Positions 36,459 to 44,825 of a DNA stretch of 64,000 bases are shown piece after piece (position 1 is the stretch's first letter; every line of letters starts with the position of its first letter). Made by a program: the position numbers and the translations under genes. The notes under the pieces were generated by a model. It searched no databases. It saw only the letters and a list, made by a program, of their open reading frames with translations, and was not told the DNA's origin. Source of the DNA: Pseudomonadota bacterium (GTDB lineage: Bacteria; Myxococcota_A; UBA9160; SZUA-336); assembly GCA_003247575.1 (NCBI GenBank), contig QJZC01000032.1, positions 25,971 to 89,970 of the forward strand. The letters are read 5' to 3'.

Positions 36459-36866
36459 ATGAAATCTCTACTTCTCGCAGCTCTCCTGATCTCCATTCCA
36501 TTCATGCCACGCTTCGAGGCAGCAGCTCACCCCGGCGGACACGGGCCGATCACTCAGGAGGAGGTCAAGCAGCTGGCCACCGTCGTCACCCAGGATCTGA
36601 CACAGCGTGATCTGGGGCTCGGCTTTGGTCAACTCGAGCAGAGCTGGAGCGAGGTGCCGATGTCGAAGGTCGGAATCCATGCCGAGACCTCCACGTACTT
36701 CATCGTGAGTGTTCGCAACGACGCAGTCGACAAGACTCTCTACGTTCTGATTTCCACCTTGGGCGAGATCTATGACGCCAACATGACTGGGACCTTCGAG
36801 GGCCTGGCCGACGACGATGCCGGAGAAGAGTCGAAAGGCGAGGCTCCTGGCGTTCCATCTCCTTGA
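36459..36866 (+). CDS. Small secreted His/Gly-rich-start protein (DUF6488-like)
   Basis: A 135-residue protein with a signal peptide (KSLLLAALLISIPFMPRFEAAA). The mature protein begins HPGGHGPITQEEV, has WSEVPMSKVGIHAE, and ends in a beta segment with YFIVSVRNDAVDKTLYVLIS followed by EIYDANMTGTFEG. This matches my memory of DUF6488 proteins, often found beside metal transporters. AAAGGAAAG lies just before ATG 36459, so I prefer it to ATG 36408, which would add 17 basic residues. Its stop overlaps the next start. A periplasmic metal-binding or chaperone role is inferred. Confidence 0.75.
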   Translation: MKSLLLAALLISIPFMPRFEAAAHPGGHGPITQEEVKQLATVVTQDLTQRDLGLGFGQLEQSWSEVPMSKVGIHAETSTYFIVSVRNDAVDKTLYVLISTLGEIYDANMTGTFEGLADDDAGEESKGEAPGVPSP

Positions 36867-37894
36867 GCGCAGCGACACGCGCGCTCGTTGCGGCGCTGCT
36901 CTTCGGAGCCTCCGCTCCGATCTGCAAGGTGCTGCTGTCCGAGCTCGGCCCGTTTCAAGTCTCGGGTCTGCTTTACCTGGGTGCTGCGGTGGCGACGTTC
37001 CCCGTCCAGGTGCGCGAGCCGGACCGGGTCGCGCTCCGGAGGCTCGATCAGCGCAATCGGTGGCGGCTGGTCGGAGCGATCGGCGCGGGTGGGATTCTGG
37101 GTCCGGTTCTGCTGATGCTCGGTCTGGAGCGCGCGTCGGCAGCGAGCGTGTCGCTCATGCTCAATGGCGAGATGGCCGCGACGGCTGTGCTCGGGGTTCT
37201 CTTCTTCGGGGATTCGCTCAGTCGTCTCGGTTGGGTGGGAGTCGCGGGGATCGTCGGAGCTGGAGCCCTCATCTCAGGCGGAGCCGGCTGGCCCGGCGTC
37301 GCTGCTGCGGGACTCGTGGGGATGGCCTGTGCATGTTGGGGGCTCGACAACCACTGGACCGCGCAGATCGATGGCATGAGCCCCGCGCGGAGCACCTTCT
37401 GGAAGGGCCTCATCGCGGGCTGCTTCAACACGGCGATTGGCTGGATCCCCGCCGCGCCCGATGCGCCGTGGACCACCCTGAGCGCGGCGCTGGCTGTGGG
37501 TGCACTGTCGTACGGCGCGAGCATCACCTTGTACATCCGCTCGAGCCAAGAACTCGGGGCGACGCGCGCCCAGGCTCTCTTCGCGGCAGCCCCATTTCTC
37601 GGGGCGCTGATCGCGTGGGTCGGCCTTCGCGAGCCGATCGGATGGGAGCTCGTCGCAGGCACGCTGCTGCTGATCAGCTCGGTGAGTGCGCTGTTCTGGG
37701 GGCAGCACGACCACCTCCACGAACATGATCCCATCTACCACACGCACCGGCATTGGCACGACGACGGTCACCACGATCACGATCACGCCGACGACTTCGG
37801 TCCGGAGCCTCACGCGCATTGGCACCGACATGCGCGCTTGGTGCATCGACATCCGCACTGGCCGGATCTCCATCACCGCCACTCCCACGGGTAG
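36863..37894 (+). CDS. EamA/DMT-family transporter with a His-rich C-terminal tail
   Basis: A 343-residue inner-membrane protein with about ten helices in two EamA repeats (LLFGASAPICKVLLSELGP at the start and SYGASITLYIRSSQELGATRAQ in the second). After residue ~270 there is a tail of about 70 residues in which roughly a third are His, mixed with Asp and Trp (HDDGHHDHDHADDFG). Such a tail suggests metal binding or sensing rather than general export. TTG 36863 overlaps the previous stop as TTGA, so translation is coupled. Together with the HupE-like and small secreted proteins it forms a probable metal-homeostasis unit. The exported substrate is not known. Confidence 0.85.
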   Translation: MSAATRALVAALLFGASAPICKVLLSELGPFQVSGLLYLGAAVATFPVQVREPDRVALRRLDQRNRWRLVGAIGAGGILGPVLLMLGLERASAASVSLMLNGEMAATAVLGVLFFGDSLSRLGWVGVAGIVGAGALISGGAGWPGVAAAGLVGMACACWGLDNHWTAQIDGMSPARSTFWKGLIAGCFNTAIGWIPAAPDAPWTTLSAALAVGALSYGASITLYIRSSQELGATRAQALFAAAPFLGALIAWVGLREPIGWELVAGTLLLISSVSALFWGQHDHLHEHDPIYHTHRHWHDDGHHDHDHADDFGPEPHAHWHRHARLVHRHPHWPDLHHRHSHG

Positions 37895-38030
37895 GGGTCC
37901 CGCGTGTAGCGACGAGTCTGCCATGCGTCGCTCCCGAGACCCGAGGCCGACACGCTAGCACCGTGCGCCTGCTCCAACCGAAAAAATGGGGAGTGCCCGG
38001 ACCGCCGCATTGGCTCCTTGTCTGGGTGCC

Positions 38031-38363
38031 TCAAGAGCGCAGATCTCGCTCCGCAGTCTGCCTGCGCTTCTCCGCAAAGACCTGATGCTCGAGTGCCCGC
38101 TCGAACCGGATGAGGCGGCGAATGTAGGCATTGTACCGGCCATGCGCATCGTTGCCGTACGTGCGTGCGAGTCGTGCGTACAGCTGCGATTCTGGGTCTC
38201 GGGGAAGCGCGCCGGGAATGTCTACGCCTAACCACGCCAAACGAGGCGCACCGATCGCGATCAGCAGTGATTCGGTGGTGACCCGCTGAGCCCCGAGGTC
38301 TGCAATCCCGCGCAGCATGAGCTCCGCGCTCGGAAGGTGTTCGAGATCCCCGGACTCAAGCAT
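38031..38363 (-). CDS. Small protein of unknown function, second of an overlapping pair
   Basis: A 110-residue soluble protein beginning MLESGDLEHLPSAELM. It is largely helical and basic towards the C-terminus, with YGNDAHGRYNAYIRRLIRFERALEHQVF. Its start overlaps the end of the gene before it by eight bases. Together the pair resembles the size and layout of toxin-antitoxin or small nucleotidyltransferase-type modules, but no catalytic motif is visible. A longer reading of this frame from 38579 is not used because the upstream sequence codes better in another frame. Confidence 0.55.
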   Translation of the reverse strand: MLESGDLEHLPSAELMLRGIADLGAQRVTTESLLIAIGAPRLAWLGVDIPGALPRDPESQLYARLARTYGNDAHGRYNAYIRRLIRFERALEHQVFAEKRRQTAERDLRS

Positions 38364-38517
38364 TGCGCGGTGGCTCCACGGACTCCAGAAAGTCCGGGAG
38401 TTTCTCTTCGAATGCGTCGGGATCGATCGAGATATATCGGGTTTCCGAAGCCAGGGACTCGCGGATGAGTGAGTAGAGCTCCCAAAGCTTCGAGGGCTCC
38501 ACCAGGCCACGCGCCAC
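38356..38517 (-). CDS. Very small protein (53 residues), first of an overlapping pair
   Basis: A 53-residue frame starting at GTG 38517 reads VARGLVEPSKLWELYSLIRE and continues with ETRYISIDPDAFEEKLPDFLE, ending PPRNA. It is protein-like in composition (acidic, ordered) where the longer frames in this region are Arg/Ser/Pro-rich shadows. The stop overlaps the 110-residue gene, as in co-translated pairs. The ribosome site is poor; a second in-frame GTG at 38502 is possible. I do not recognise a family. Confidence 0.45.
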   Translation of the reverse strand: MARGLVEPSKLWELYSLIRESLASETRYISIDPDAFEEKLPDFLESVEPPRNA

Positions 38518-38658
38518 GACCTTTCAGTTTGCGATGAGCGCTCATCGCGCCGCTCGGGATCAACTGGTTGCCGCACCACCGGGAGTCTAGCACCGCAGAG
38601 ATGGAGAAGCGGTTGGACGCCCAGGCTTGGTCTCTCGGCTCGGGCTGGCGAGATTCCG

Positions 38659-38734
38659 TGGTGGGCCCGTCGGGGCTCGAACCCGAGACCGATGGATTAA
38701 AAGTCCACTGCTCTGCCAACTGAGCTACAGGCCC
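38659..38734 (-). tRNA. tRNA-Lys (anticodon UUU)
   Basis: The minus strand folds as a 76-base tRNA with an encoded CCA end. The acceptor stem pairs GGGCCTG with CGGGCCC (one G-U pair), the D arm is AGCTCAGTTGGCAGAGC, the anticodon loop is CTTTTAA (anticodon TTT), and the T arm contains GGTTCGAGCCC. All stems are closed. Confidence 0.96.
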
Positions 38735-38762
38735 AGGGTGAGAATAGTCGGGCCTGGAGGGA

Positions 38763-39149
38763 TCAGCCAGCGTCGGGAGGGACTTTGGCGCTGACGCGGA
38801 TCACGCGGATGGCTCCGTCGGAGGCGTGAGTGAGCGTGTCGCAGTACTCGCTGCCCTGGACTCGATAGAGCAGCTGGAGGGCTCGCAGGGTGCCGGCTTT
38901 GAAGTCGGCGGAGAGCTCGGTGAGTGTCTGAGATCGGTCGGGGGTGCTCGATATCGTGGTGGGCGCGCGTTTCGAGCGCAGCTCGAGCAGCTCGCTGTGC
39001 GCCTCGAGCTCGCCTACGTATTCCTCGAACTCGGAGCGCGACAGCTGGAGCTCGCGGACGGGCGGTGGTGTCGGGTCGGCGGGGTGCGGGCCGCCACCGC
39101 ATGGGCGGGCGGACTCGGGAGACGTCATGTCTGCCTTCTCGAACGTCAT
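38763..39149 (-). CDS. Protein of unknown function, last gene of the Nap operon
   Basis: A 128-residue soluble protein starting at ATG 39149, with GGAGGAAGG directly upstream and an ATGA overlap with the ferredoxin gene. The N-terminus is Pro-rich. Residues about 35-75 form a charged helix (LSRSEFEEYVGELEAHSELLELRSKR) and the C-terminus holds FKAGTLRALQLLYRVQGSEYCDTL. No signal peptide, haem or FeS motif is visible. Coupling to the nap genes suggests a cytosolic maturation or assembly factor. I know of no standard Nap protein that matches. Confidence 0.65.
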   Translation of the reverse strand: MTFEKADMTSPESARPCGGGPHPADPTPPPVRELQLSRSEFEEYVGELEAHSELLELRSKRAPTTISSTPDRSQTLTELSADFKAGTLRALQLLYRVQGSEYCDTLTHASDGAIRVIRVSAKVPPDAG

Positions 39150-39835
39150 GCCTTCCTCCTCCAGATGGGGGTCTCGAGCTCGAGCGCAGGTGCCCGATCC
39201 CGGTGAGGCTCGACTTTGCGCGAGGTGTCGCGGCGCGGCACGATGAGGATGGCCTTCATCGGCGCGGGGCACACGTACGCGCAGGTGCCGCATCCGACGC
39301 AGAGTGCCTCGGCCACATGAGGGAGAGAGCCGTCGAGCACGATTGCGCCCGGGACGGGACAGTGTTCGACGCACGACGAGCACGGCGAGCCCATGCGGTT
39401 CAGACAGTCTATGGCTCGCACCTGCGCAGTTCCCATCGCACCCGCGCGCGAGAGATCCAGTGCGCCCGCCGCGCAGGCCGCGATGCAGGGCAGATCCTCA
39501 CACAGCTGGCATGCCGCCTGATAGGGATCGATCCACGGCGTGCCACTGCGACTCCCGAACTGGGGCGGCGCAGATCGGATCGCGCCCGTCGGGCACGCCT
39601 TGGCGCACTCTCCGCAGCGCGTGCAGCGCTCGGCGAAGTCGGCTTCGGCCAATGCCCCCGGCGGGCGCAGCAGCGGGGGCTCGTAGGCGGTCATTCGAGG
39701 CTGGCGAGCGCGCCGCTGCGAATCGGGCGCTCGAACCTGCGCTGGGGCGTTGGGTGGGTTTCCTTGCGTCGGGTCGTGGCGCGTCGTGAACACCCGCATC
39801 AGCAGAGAGCGGCGCGACAGCTTCTCTTCAGTCAC
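39146..39835 (-). CDS. NapG/NapF-like ferredoxin with Tat signal
   Basis: A 229-residue FeS protein. The N-terminus has a twin-Arg motif (SRRSLLMRV), but the hydrophobic part of the Tat signal is short. Four Cys clusters follow: CTRCGECAKACP, CQLCEDLPCIAAC, a CLNRMGSPCSSCVEHCP region, and CVGCGTCAYVCPAP. This arrangement matches the four [4Fe-4S] NapG/MauM family. It probably shuttles electrons to NapA or supports its maturation. It lies 70 bases after the NapB-like gene and overlaps the next gene. Whether it is exported or cytosolic (NapF-like) cannot be settled here. Confidence 0.82.
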   Translation of the reverse strand: MTEEKLSRRSLLMRVFTTRHDPTQGNPPNAPAQVRAPDSQRRARQPRMTAYEPPLLRPPGALAEADFAERCTRCGECAKACPTGAIRSAPPQFGSRSGTPWIDPYQAACQLCEDLPCIAACAAGALDLSRAGAMGTAQVRAIDCLNRMGSPCSSCVEHCPVPGAIVLDGSLPHVAEALCVGCGTCAYVCPAPMKAILIVPRRDTSRKVEPHRDRAPALELETPIWRRKA

Positions 39836-39905
39836 GGTCGGCGACCTGTTGCCGCTGCGTCGTGCGAGCGCGAGTCCGTAGCCATCGCGTCACTAGCCAT
39901 CGGAG

Positions 39906-40757
39906 TCAGGATCCATCAGGGTGGGCTCCGCGACGCTCCAGGCTGGCCGAGGGTGCGTGGCACTGCAGGCACGCGACGCGCTCCGGGTGCGATGAACGCA
40001 TGCCCTCGCGACCTCCAGGACCGTGACAAGAGATGCACTCGCTGCGCAGCTGGGTCGAGTGGGGAATCGTGGGTGGAGCTCCCGCCCATGCACGCGTTCC
40101 GAAGAGCCTGGGTTCGACCGGATAGAAGCTGCTGGCATCCGTGCGAACCGGCGCGACCTCGGAGTCACCCCGAGCTCTGGCCGCCTCCTCAGGCGCGAAG
40201 GAGGACGCGTCAGCGAGTGACGAGTCCGCCGCGAAGCGCGGGGCGGCGCTCACGTGGCACTGCGTACAGCTCGCATAGGCGGGGTGGGGCAGGGGGCGAG
40301 CCTGCAGCACGCCGAGCTTGATTCCCGGACCATGGCAGGCGAGGCATTCCGCCGAACCCGACGCAACAACCGGATGCGGAATCATCGGCGGTGCGCCCTC
40401 GTAGGCGCGAAAGCGCGCACGATCGGCAAGTGCGGCCGGTGTGAGCGCGTGCTCCGCGGTATCCGGCGGTGCGGCTTCGCCGAAGGCGCGCCGCAATGTG
40501 ATGCCATCCTTTGACCAGCTGACCTTCGGTCCGGAGCGCCAGGGACGCAGCGCGAGCTCGTCGTAGCTCCGCGCGGGCTCCGCATCACTCGCGGCACTGG
40601 TTCGGGAGCTGGAGTCGCTCGCTTCGCGAAAGCCTTTGAGCTCGTAACGCGCGGGTCGCGTCTCGATCGCGAAGGCGATCGCACACGCGACCGCGACCGC
40701 GATCGCGAGAACTCCGAGCAGTCTCTCTGGGCCATGCATGCTCGGCATCTGCGTCAT
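39906..40757 (-). CDS. Tetrahaem c-type cytochrome with two NapB-like units
   Basis: A 283-residue protein starting at ATG 40757, an ATGA overlap with napA. One N-terminal helix (about 10-32) anchors or exports it. Four haem motifs are present: CLACH, CTQCH, CISCH and CLQCH. The pairs sit in two similar blocks, each with IPH about 10-15 residues before its first motif and PHP or SHPE before its second. Normal NapB has one such block and two haems, so this looks like a tandem duplication. It should deliver electrons to NapA in the periplasm. Confidence 0.85.
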   Translation of the reverse strand: MTQMPSMHGPERLLGVLAIAVAVACAIAFAIETRPARYELKGFREASDSSSRTSAASDAEPARSYDELALRPWRSGPKVSWSKDGITLRRAFGEAAPPDTAEHALTPAALADRARFRAYEGAPPMIPHPVVASGSAECLACHGPGIKLGVLQARPLPHPAYASCTQCHVSAAPRFAADSSLADASSFAPEEAARARGDSEVAPVRTDASSFYPVEPRLFGTRAWAGAPPTIPHSTQLRSECISCHGPGGREGMRSSHPERVACLQCHAPSASLERRGAHPDGS

Positions 40758-43225
40758 CCCCGCTCGGGTTGGGAAGTGGTGGCCTGCTGCCCGCCATCCG
40801 ATGCGGGCGCGTCGCTCGCGGGGGCGATGCGACGGATTCTGGCCGCACACTTCTTGAAGTCGGGCTGCTTGGAGAACGGGTCGTGCGCGTCGAGCGTCAG
40901 GTCGTTGATGAGCTGACTCTCGTCGAAGAACGGAACGAAGATCGATCCCCGCGGCGGTGCGCCACGGCCGTCGATCCATACCCGAGTTTCGAGCATCCCC
41001 CGCCGCGTCTCGATGCGAACCATTTCGCCGTCGGAGATTCCGAGCTGCTTGGCGTCATCGCGGTGCACCTCGACATAGGAGGTGGGCATGGCGCGGCGCA
41101 ACGGCTCGATGCGCATGGTCATGGTGCCAGTGTGCCAGTGTTCGATGACGCGCCCGGTGCAGAGCCAGAGTGGGAACTCCTTGTCGGGCATCTCCGGTGG
41201 AGCGTCGTAGGGACGGAACCAGATCTGGGCGCGTCCATCCTTCGTGGTCGAGTGGTAGAAGTCGAACTCCTTGCCCTTCTCGACGTAGGGATCGTCGAAC
41301 TCCGAGAAGCGGAAACGCGTCTCGCGCCAGCTTCCGTCGGGCTGCTGCACCACAGGCCAGCGAAGCCCGCGCGCCTTTACGTACTCGTCGTAGGGCGCCA
41401 GGTCCTTGTGCTTGAGCCGCGAGAACTGGCGGTACTCCTCGAACAGGTGGCGATCGACGTTGGTGTCGTAGTAGCTCTTCCAGTTCCAGACCGGGATCGA
41501 CTTTCCGTCCTCCGCGCGGACGTCGAACAGGAATTTTCCATCCTTGTCCTTCATCCCCTCGAAGCCGCGATCGTAGAGACGCCGTGCGGCGGCGATGATC
41601 TGCCAGCAGTCGTCGCGTGCATCGCCCGGAGGATCCACTTGCTTGAACCACTGCTGCGTGCGCCGTTCCGAGTTGCCGAACATGCCGTTCTTCTCCACCC
41701 ACATGGACGAGGGCAGGATCAGATCGGCCAGCCGCGTGGTCGCCGTTGGGTAGACGTCGGAGACGATCAAGAACTTGTCGCTCTCGGAGCGGCTCGCCAG
41801 AAAGAGCTTGTTGCGGTTGGGCAGAGTCTGGCCCGGGTTCGTGACCTGGACCCAGATCGTGTGGATGTCTCCGCCCGACTTCGTCGGCGTGCAGAACTTC
41901 TCCCACATCGCGACCGTGTGGTATCCCGGCTTGTCGAACACCCGCCCGGCGGGCAGGTTCCAGATCTCTTCGGCTTGCTTGCGGTGGTCGGCGTTCGCGA
42001 CCAGGCGTCCGCCCGGTAGCAGGTGGGCCAGGGTTCCGACCTCGCGCGCGGTGCCGCAGGCGGAAGGCTGTCCGGTCAGGCTCGTGGGGGCATCCCCGGG
42101 GCGGCCGAAGTGGCCGGAGAGCAGGTGGATGCCGTGTACGAGCGTGTTGATCGCAGTTCCACGGGTGTGCTGGTTCATGCCCATGCACCACAGGCTCGTG
42201 ATGCGCCGCTTCCGATCCGCGAATCGATCCGCAAGCATGCGCAGCTGCGTTTGCGGGATCCCGGAGATCTCTTCGACACGCGCGGGCGTGTATTCGGCCA
42301 GCGACTTCCGGTAGGTCTCGAAGTCGATGGCCTGACCCGGTAGTGAGGGCGGGTCGCTGTCGGCACGGAATGCGCAGTGCTTCTCGACGAATTGCTTGTC
42401 GTATCGCCCGCTCTCGATCAGCAGATGAGCGATCCCATTCGCGATTGCCAGATCGGTCTGAGGCCGCATCTCCAGGTAGTGCTGCGCGTGGGCGGTGCTG
42501 CGAGTACGCCGCGTCCCGATGTCGATGATCTCGATCTCGTCGCCGCGAGCGCGACGGTCGAGGACGCGCGAGAAGAGAATCGGATGCATCTCGGCTGGGT
42601 TGTTGCCCCAGAGAATAAGCACGTTGCACTCGTCGAGGTCGTCGTAGCAACCGGCCGGTTCATCGACTCCGTACGTCGCGAGAAATCCGGTCACGGCAGA
42701 GGCCATGCACAGGCGAGCGTTCGGATCGATGTGGTTGCACGAGAGTCCGCCCTTGATGAACTTCTGTGCGGCGTAGCCTTCGGGGATCGTCCACTGGCCG
42801 CTCCCGTAGATGGCGAATCCCTTGGGACCCTTCTCGACTCGCTCCGCGATGATGTCGAGCGCCTTGTCCCACGAGATGGGCTCGTACTTCTCCCCCTTGC
42901 GCAGGAGCGGCGTGCGCAAGCGGTCCTTCCCGTAGAGCGCGAGCCCTACGTGGTAACCCTTCACGCAAAGCAGGCCCCGGTTCACTTCGGCCTGCTGGTC
43001 GGCGGCAATCGCGACGACCTTGCCTCCCTTTACACCGACCTGTACGTGGCAGCCGGTACCGCAGAAGCGACACGGGGCCTTGTCCCAGCGCGTTCCATCG
43101 TCGGGGCGGGCTGCGACATCGGGCAGACCTGCCGAGCTGGCCTCTCGGGCCGAGCTGGAACGAGCGGCAGCGGTCGCGGCCGCCATGGCGGCCCACTGCA
43201 CGAACGTTCTACGCTGGATGTTCAT
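40754..43225 (-). CDS. napA: Periplasmic nitrate reductase catalytic subunit NapA
   Basis: An 823-residue molybdopterin enzyme reducing nitrate to nitrite. The Tat signal is at residues 1-25 (RRTFVQW). The [4Fe-4S] ligands are Cys52, Cys55, Cys59 and Cys87, and the molybdenum-ligating Cys173 lies in NARLCMASAV, as in NapA. Bis-MGD-binding segments (LWGNNPAEMHP, SLWCMGMNQHTRG, TGRVIEHWHTGTMT) are intact and the length is normal. I start at MNIQRR because AGGAGA precedes it; the longer frame from 43276 overlaps napD deeply. NapD is encoded just before it, overlapping by 17 bases. Close relatives reduce other oxyanions, but all NapA features are present. Confidence 0.95.
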   Translation of the reverse strand: MNIQRRTFVQWAAMAAATAAARSSSAREASSAGLPDVAARPDDGTRWDKAPCRFCGTGCHVQVGVKGGKVVAIAADQQAEVNRGLLCVKGYHVGLALYGKDRLRTPLLRKGEKYEPISWDKALDIIAERVEKGPKGFAIYGSGQWTIPEGYAAQKFIKGGLSCNHIDPNARLCMASAVTGFLATYGVDEPAGCYDDLDECNVLILWGNNPAEMHPILFSRVLDRRARGDEIEIIDIGTRRTRSTAHAQHYLEMRPQTDLAIANGIAHLLIESGRYDKQFVEKHCAFRADSDPPSLPGQAIDFETYRKSLAEYTPARVEEISGIPQTQLRMLADRFADRKRRITSLWCMGMNQHTRGTAINTLVHGIHLLSGHFGRPGDAPTSLTGQPSACGTAREVGTLAHLLPGGRLVANADHRKQAEEIWNLPAGRVFDKPGYHTVAMWEKFCTPTKSGGDIHTIWVQVTNPGQTLPNRNKLFLASRSESDKFLIVSDVYPTATTRLADLILPSSMWVEKNGMFGNSERRTQQWFKQVDPPGDARDDCWQIIAAARRLYDRGFEGMKDKDGKFLFDVRAEDGKSIPVWNWKSYYDTNVDRHLFEEYRQFSRLKHKDLAPYDEYVKARGLRWPVVQQPDGSWRETRFRFSEFDDPYVEKGKEFDFYHSTTKDGRAQIWFRPYDAPPEMPDKEFPLWLCTGRVIEHWHTGTMTMRIEPLRRAMPTSYVEVHRDDAKQLGISDGEMVRIETRRGMLETRVWIDGRGAPPRGSIFVPFFDESQLINDLTLDAHDPFSKQPDFKKCAARIRRIAPASDAPASDGGQQATTSQPERG

Positions 43226-43490
43226 CTGGAGTCTCCTCTCCCGTCGCGAACGCGACCAGGTCTTCGAAATTTGCATATGCGATGTCTACTTGCCGAACGC
43301 ATCCGCTCAGCATGCACCGCTCGATGAACGCGGCCTCTTCGTTGGCCGTCTGTGTGTCGAGGACGAGCGCGAGACGATGTTGCTCGAGCGGGCCGAGCTG
43401 GACTCGAGGATCGGCCCGGAGCCACGTCAGCACCTGCTCGCGCTCGTCGCTCCGCCCCTTCAGAGCTAGCACGAGTCCGAACGTCGGCAT
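43209..43490 (-). CDS. napD: NapD-like chaperone for NapA
   Basis: A 93-residue cytosolic protein in the NapD position, directly before and overlapping napA. It has a ferredoxin-like beta-alpha-beta pattern (GLVLALKGRSDEREQVLTWL, then LALVLDTQ, then VRQVDIAYANFEDL). NapD binds the NapA Tat signal before export. The sequence is divergent, so the call rests on size, fold pattern and position. It starts three bases after the NrfD gene ends. Confidence 0.8.
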   Translation of the reverse strand: MPTFGLVLALKGRSDEREQVLTWLRADPRVQLGPLEQHRLALVLDTQTANEEAAFIERCMLSGCVRQVDIAYANFEDLVAFATGEETPDEHPA

Positions 43491-43491
43491 C

Positions 43492-44796
43492 TCAGTGCCC
43501 CTCCGGGTGCGGATGCAGATGCGGACGCGGAGGTGCGGCCGGACCGAGTCGGGACTGGCCCGTCAGTATGTGGATTGCAATCTTGGTGGCCACGGTGAAG
43601 AGGCCGATCCCGAGCGCCCAGATGCCCGCGGAGATCTTCCACTCCGTCAAGCTCGGCAGGTACTCGATGATCTCGTGCAGGGTGCTCGGTACGAACGCTG
43701 GGATGATCAGGCCCATGCCCTTTTCGATCCAGACGCCAAAGAAGGTGAGCACACAGGCCAGCTCGAGCACGCGTGGATTCGTGCGCGAGAGGCTCGACAG
43801 CAGCAGCAGGGCCGCGCTCACATTGAGCACGATTGCAGACCAGATCCACGGAACGAGAGCGTTCTTGCCGTGGAGTCCGAAGAAGAGGTACTGAGCCGAT
43901 GCTCCATGGGAGCTGCCGGTGTAGAACTCGGTGAACACCTCGGCGCCGAGCATGAACAGGTTGATGACGCACGTGACGCGTAGGATCGAGGCCAAGGTGG
44001 AGATGGCCCCCTCCGGAACGCGGAACGTGGTCACCCGGCGGACGATCTGCAGTGCCACGATCAGGAACGCCGGACCCGTGACGAAGGCCGACGCTATGAA
44101 CCGCGGCGCGAGGATCGCGCTGTTCCAGAATGGGCGTCCGCCGAGCCCGCTGTAGAGGAAGGCCGTGACCGTGTGGATCGAGATCGCCCAAGCGACCGAG
44201 ACGAGTACGAACGGTATGTACCAGCTCCGCTTCAGCGGCCTGCCGGTGAAGCGCGAGTAGAGCAGGTAGCCGGTGATGTGGAGGTTGAGCAGCAGATAGC
44301 CCGACAGCACGACGACGTCCCAGGTCAGCATCGAGCTCGGCCAGTTGAAGCGCCCGATCTGCGGGACCATGTGCCAGAAACGATCGGGGCGTCCGAGATC
44401 TACCGTCACGAAGGCGAGAGCCATCGTGATCGCTGCGATGGCGAGGAGTTCGCCGAGAATCACCACTTCGTGCATCTGGCGATCCTCGTATAGGTACGCC
44501 GGGATCACCATCATGACGCCGCCGGCAGCGAGACCCACCAGAAAGGTGAAGTTGGCGATGTAGATGCCCCAGGAGACGTGGTCGCTCATGTGGGTGAGCG
44601 CCATTCCCTGCGCGAGCTGCTGAGCCCAGCCGTTGACTCCCACCAGCAGGATGGCAGTCAGCACGGTCATCCAGGCATAGAAGCGGGCGTCCCCTTCGAA
44701 TGCGATGCGTGCGCACTCGAAGAGAAAGCGCGGGTAGCTGACCCAGTGCGTGGAATTCTCGGAGATTTCTCCGGGGATGGATTGCGTCGTGGACAT
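43492..44796 (-). CDS. NrfD/PsrC-family quinol-interacting membrane subunit
   Basis: A 434-residue inner-membrane protein with about nine or ten helices. It carries the family features WGIYIANFTFLVGLAAGG, VDLGRPDRFWH and LTWDVVVLSGYLLLN, and ends in a His-rich tail (PRPHLHPHPEGH). NrfD proteins oxidise quinol and pass electrons to a partner FeS protein, encoded 29 bases upstream. In this operon it probably takes the place of NapC or NapH as the quinol dehydrogenase that feeds NapA. Confidence 0.9.
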   Translation of the reverse strand: MSTTQSIPGEISENSTHWVSYPRFLFECARIAFEGDARFYAWMTVLTAILLVGVNGWAQQLAQGMALTHMSDHVSWGIYIANFTFLVGLAAGGVMMVIPAYLYEDRQMHEVVILGELLAIAAITMALAFVTVDLGRPDRFWHMVPQIGRFNWPSSMLTWDVVVLSGYLLLNLHITGYLLYSRFTGRPLKRSWYIPFVLVSVAWAISIHTVTAFLYSGLGGRPFWNSAILAPRFIASAFVTGPAFLIVALQIVRRVTTFRVPEGAISTLASILRVTCVINLFMLGAEVFTEFYTGSSHGASAQYLFFGLHGKNALVPWIWSAIVLNVSAALLLLSSLSRTNPRVLELACVLTFFGVWIEKGMGLIIPAFVPSTLHEIIEYLPSLTEWKISAGIWALGIGLFTVATKIAIHILTGQSRLGPAAPPRPHLHPHPEGH

Positions 44797-44825
44797 GAGG
44801 CCCTTCCTGCCGCGCCCAGGTGTGG

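Noticed and set aside
38579..38719. 152-residue minus-strand frame running into tRNA-Lys
   Set aside because: It crosses the tRNA gene, and its protein-like signal in this region belongs to another frame.
40769..43327. Large plus-strand frames opposite napA
   Set aside because: They read like reverse complements of NapA and lack start signals or domains.
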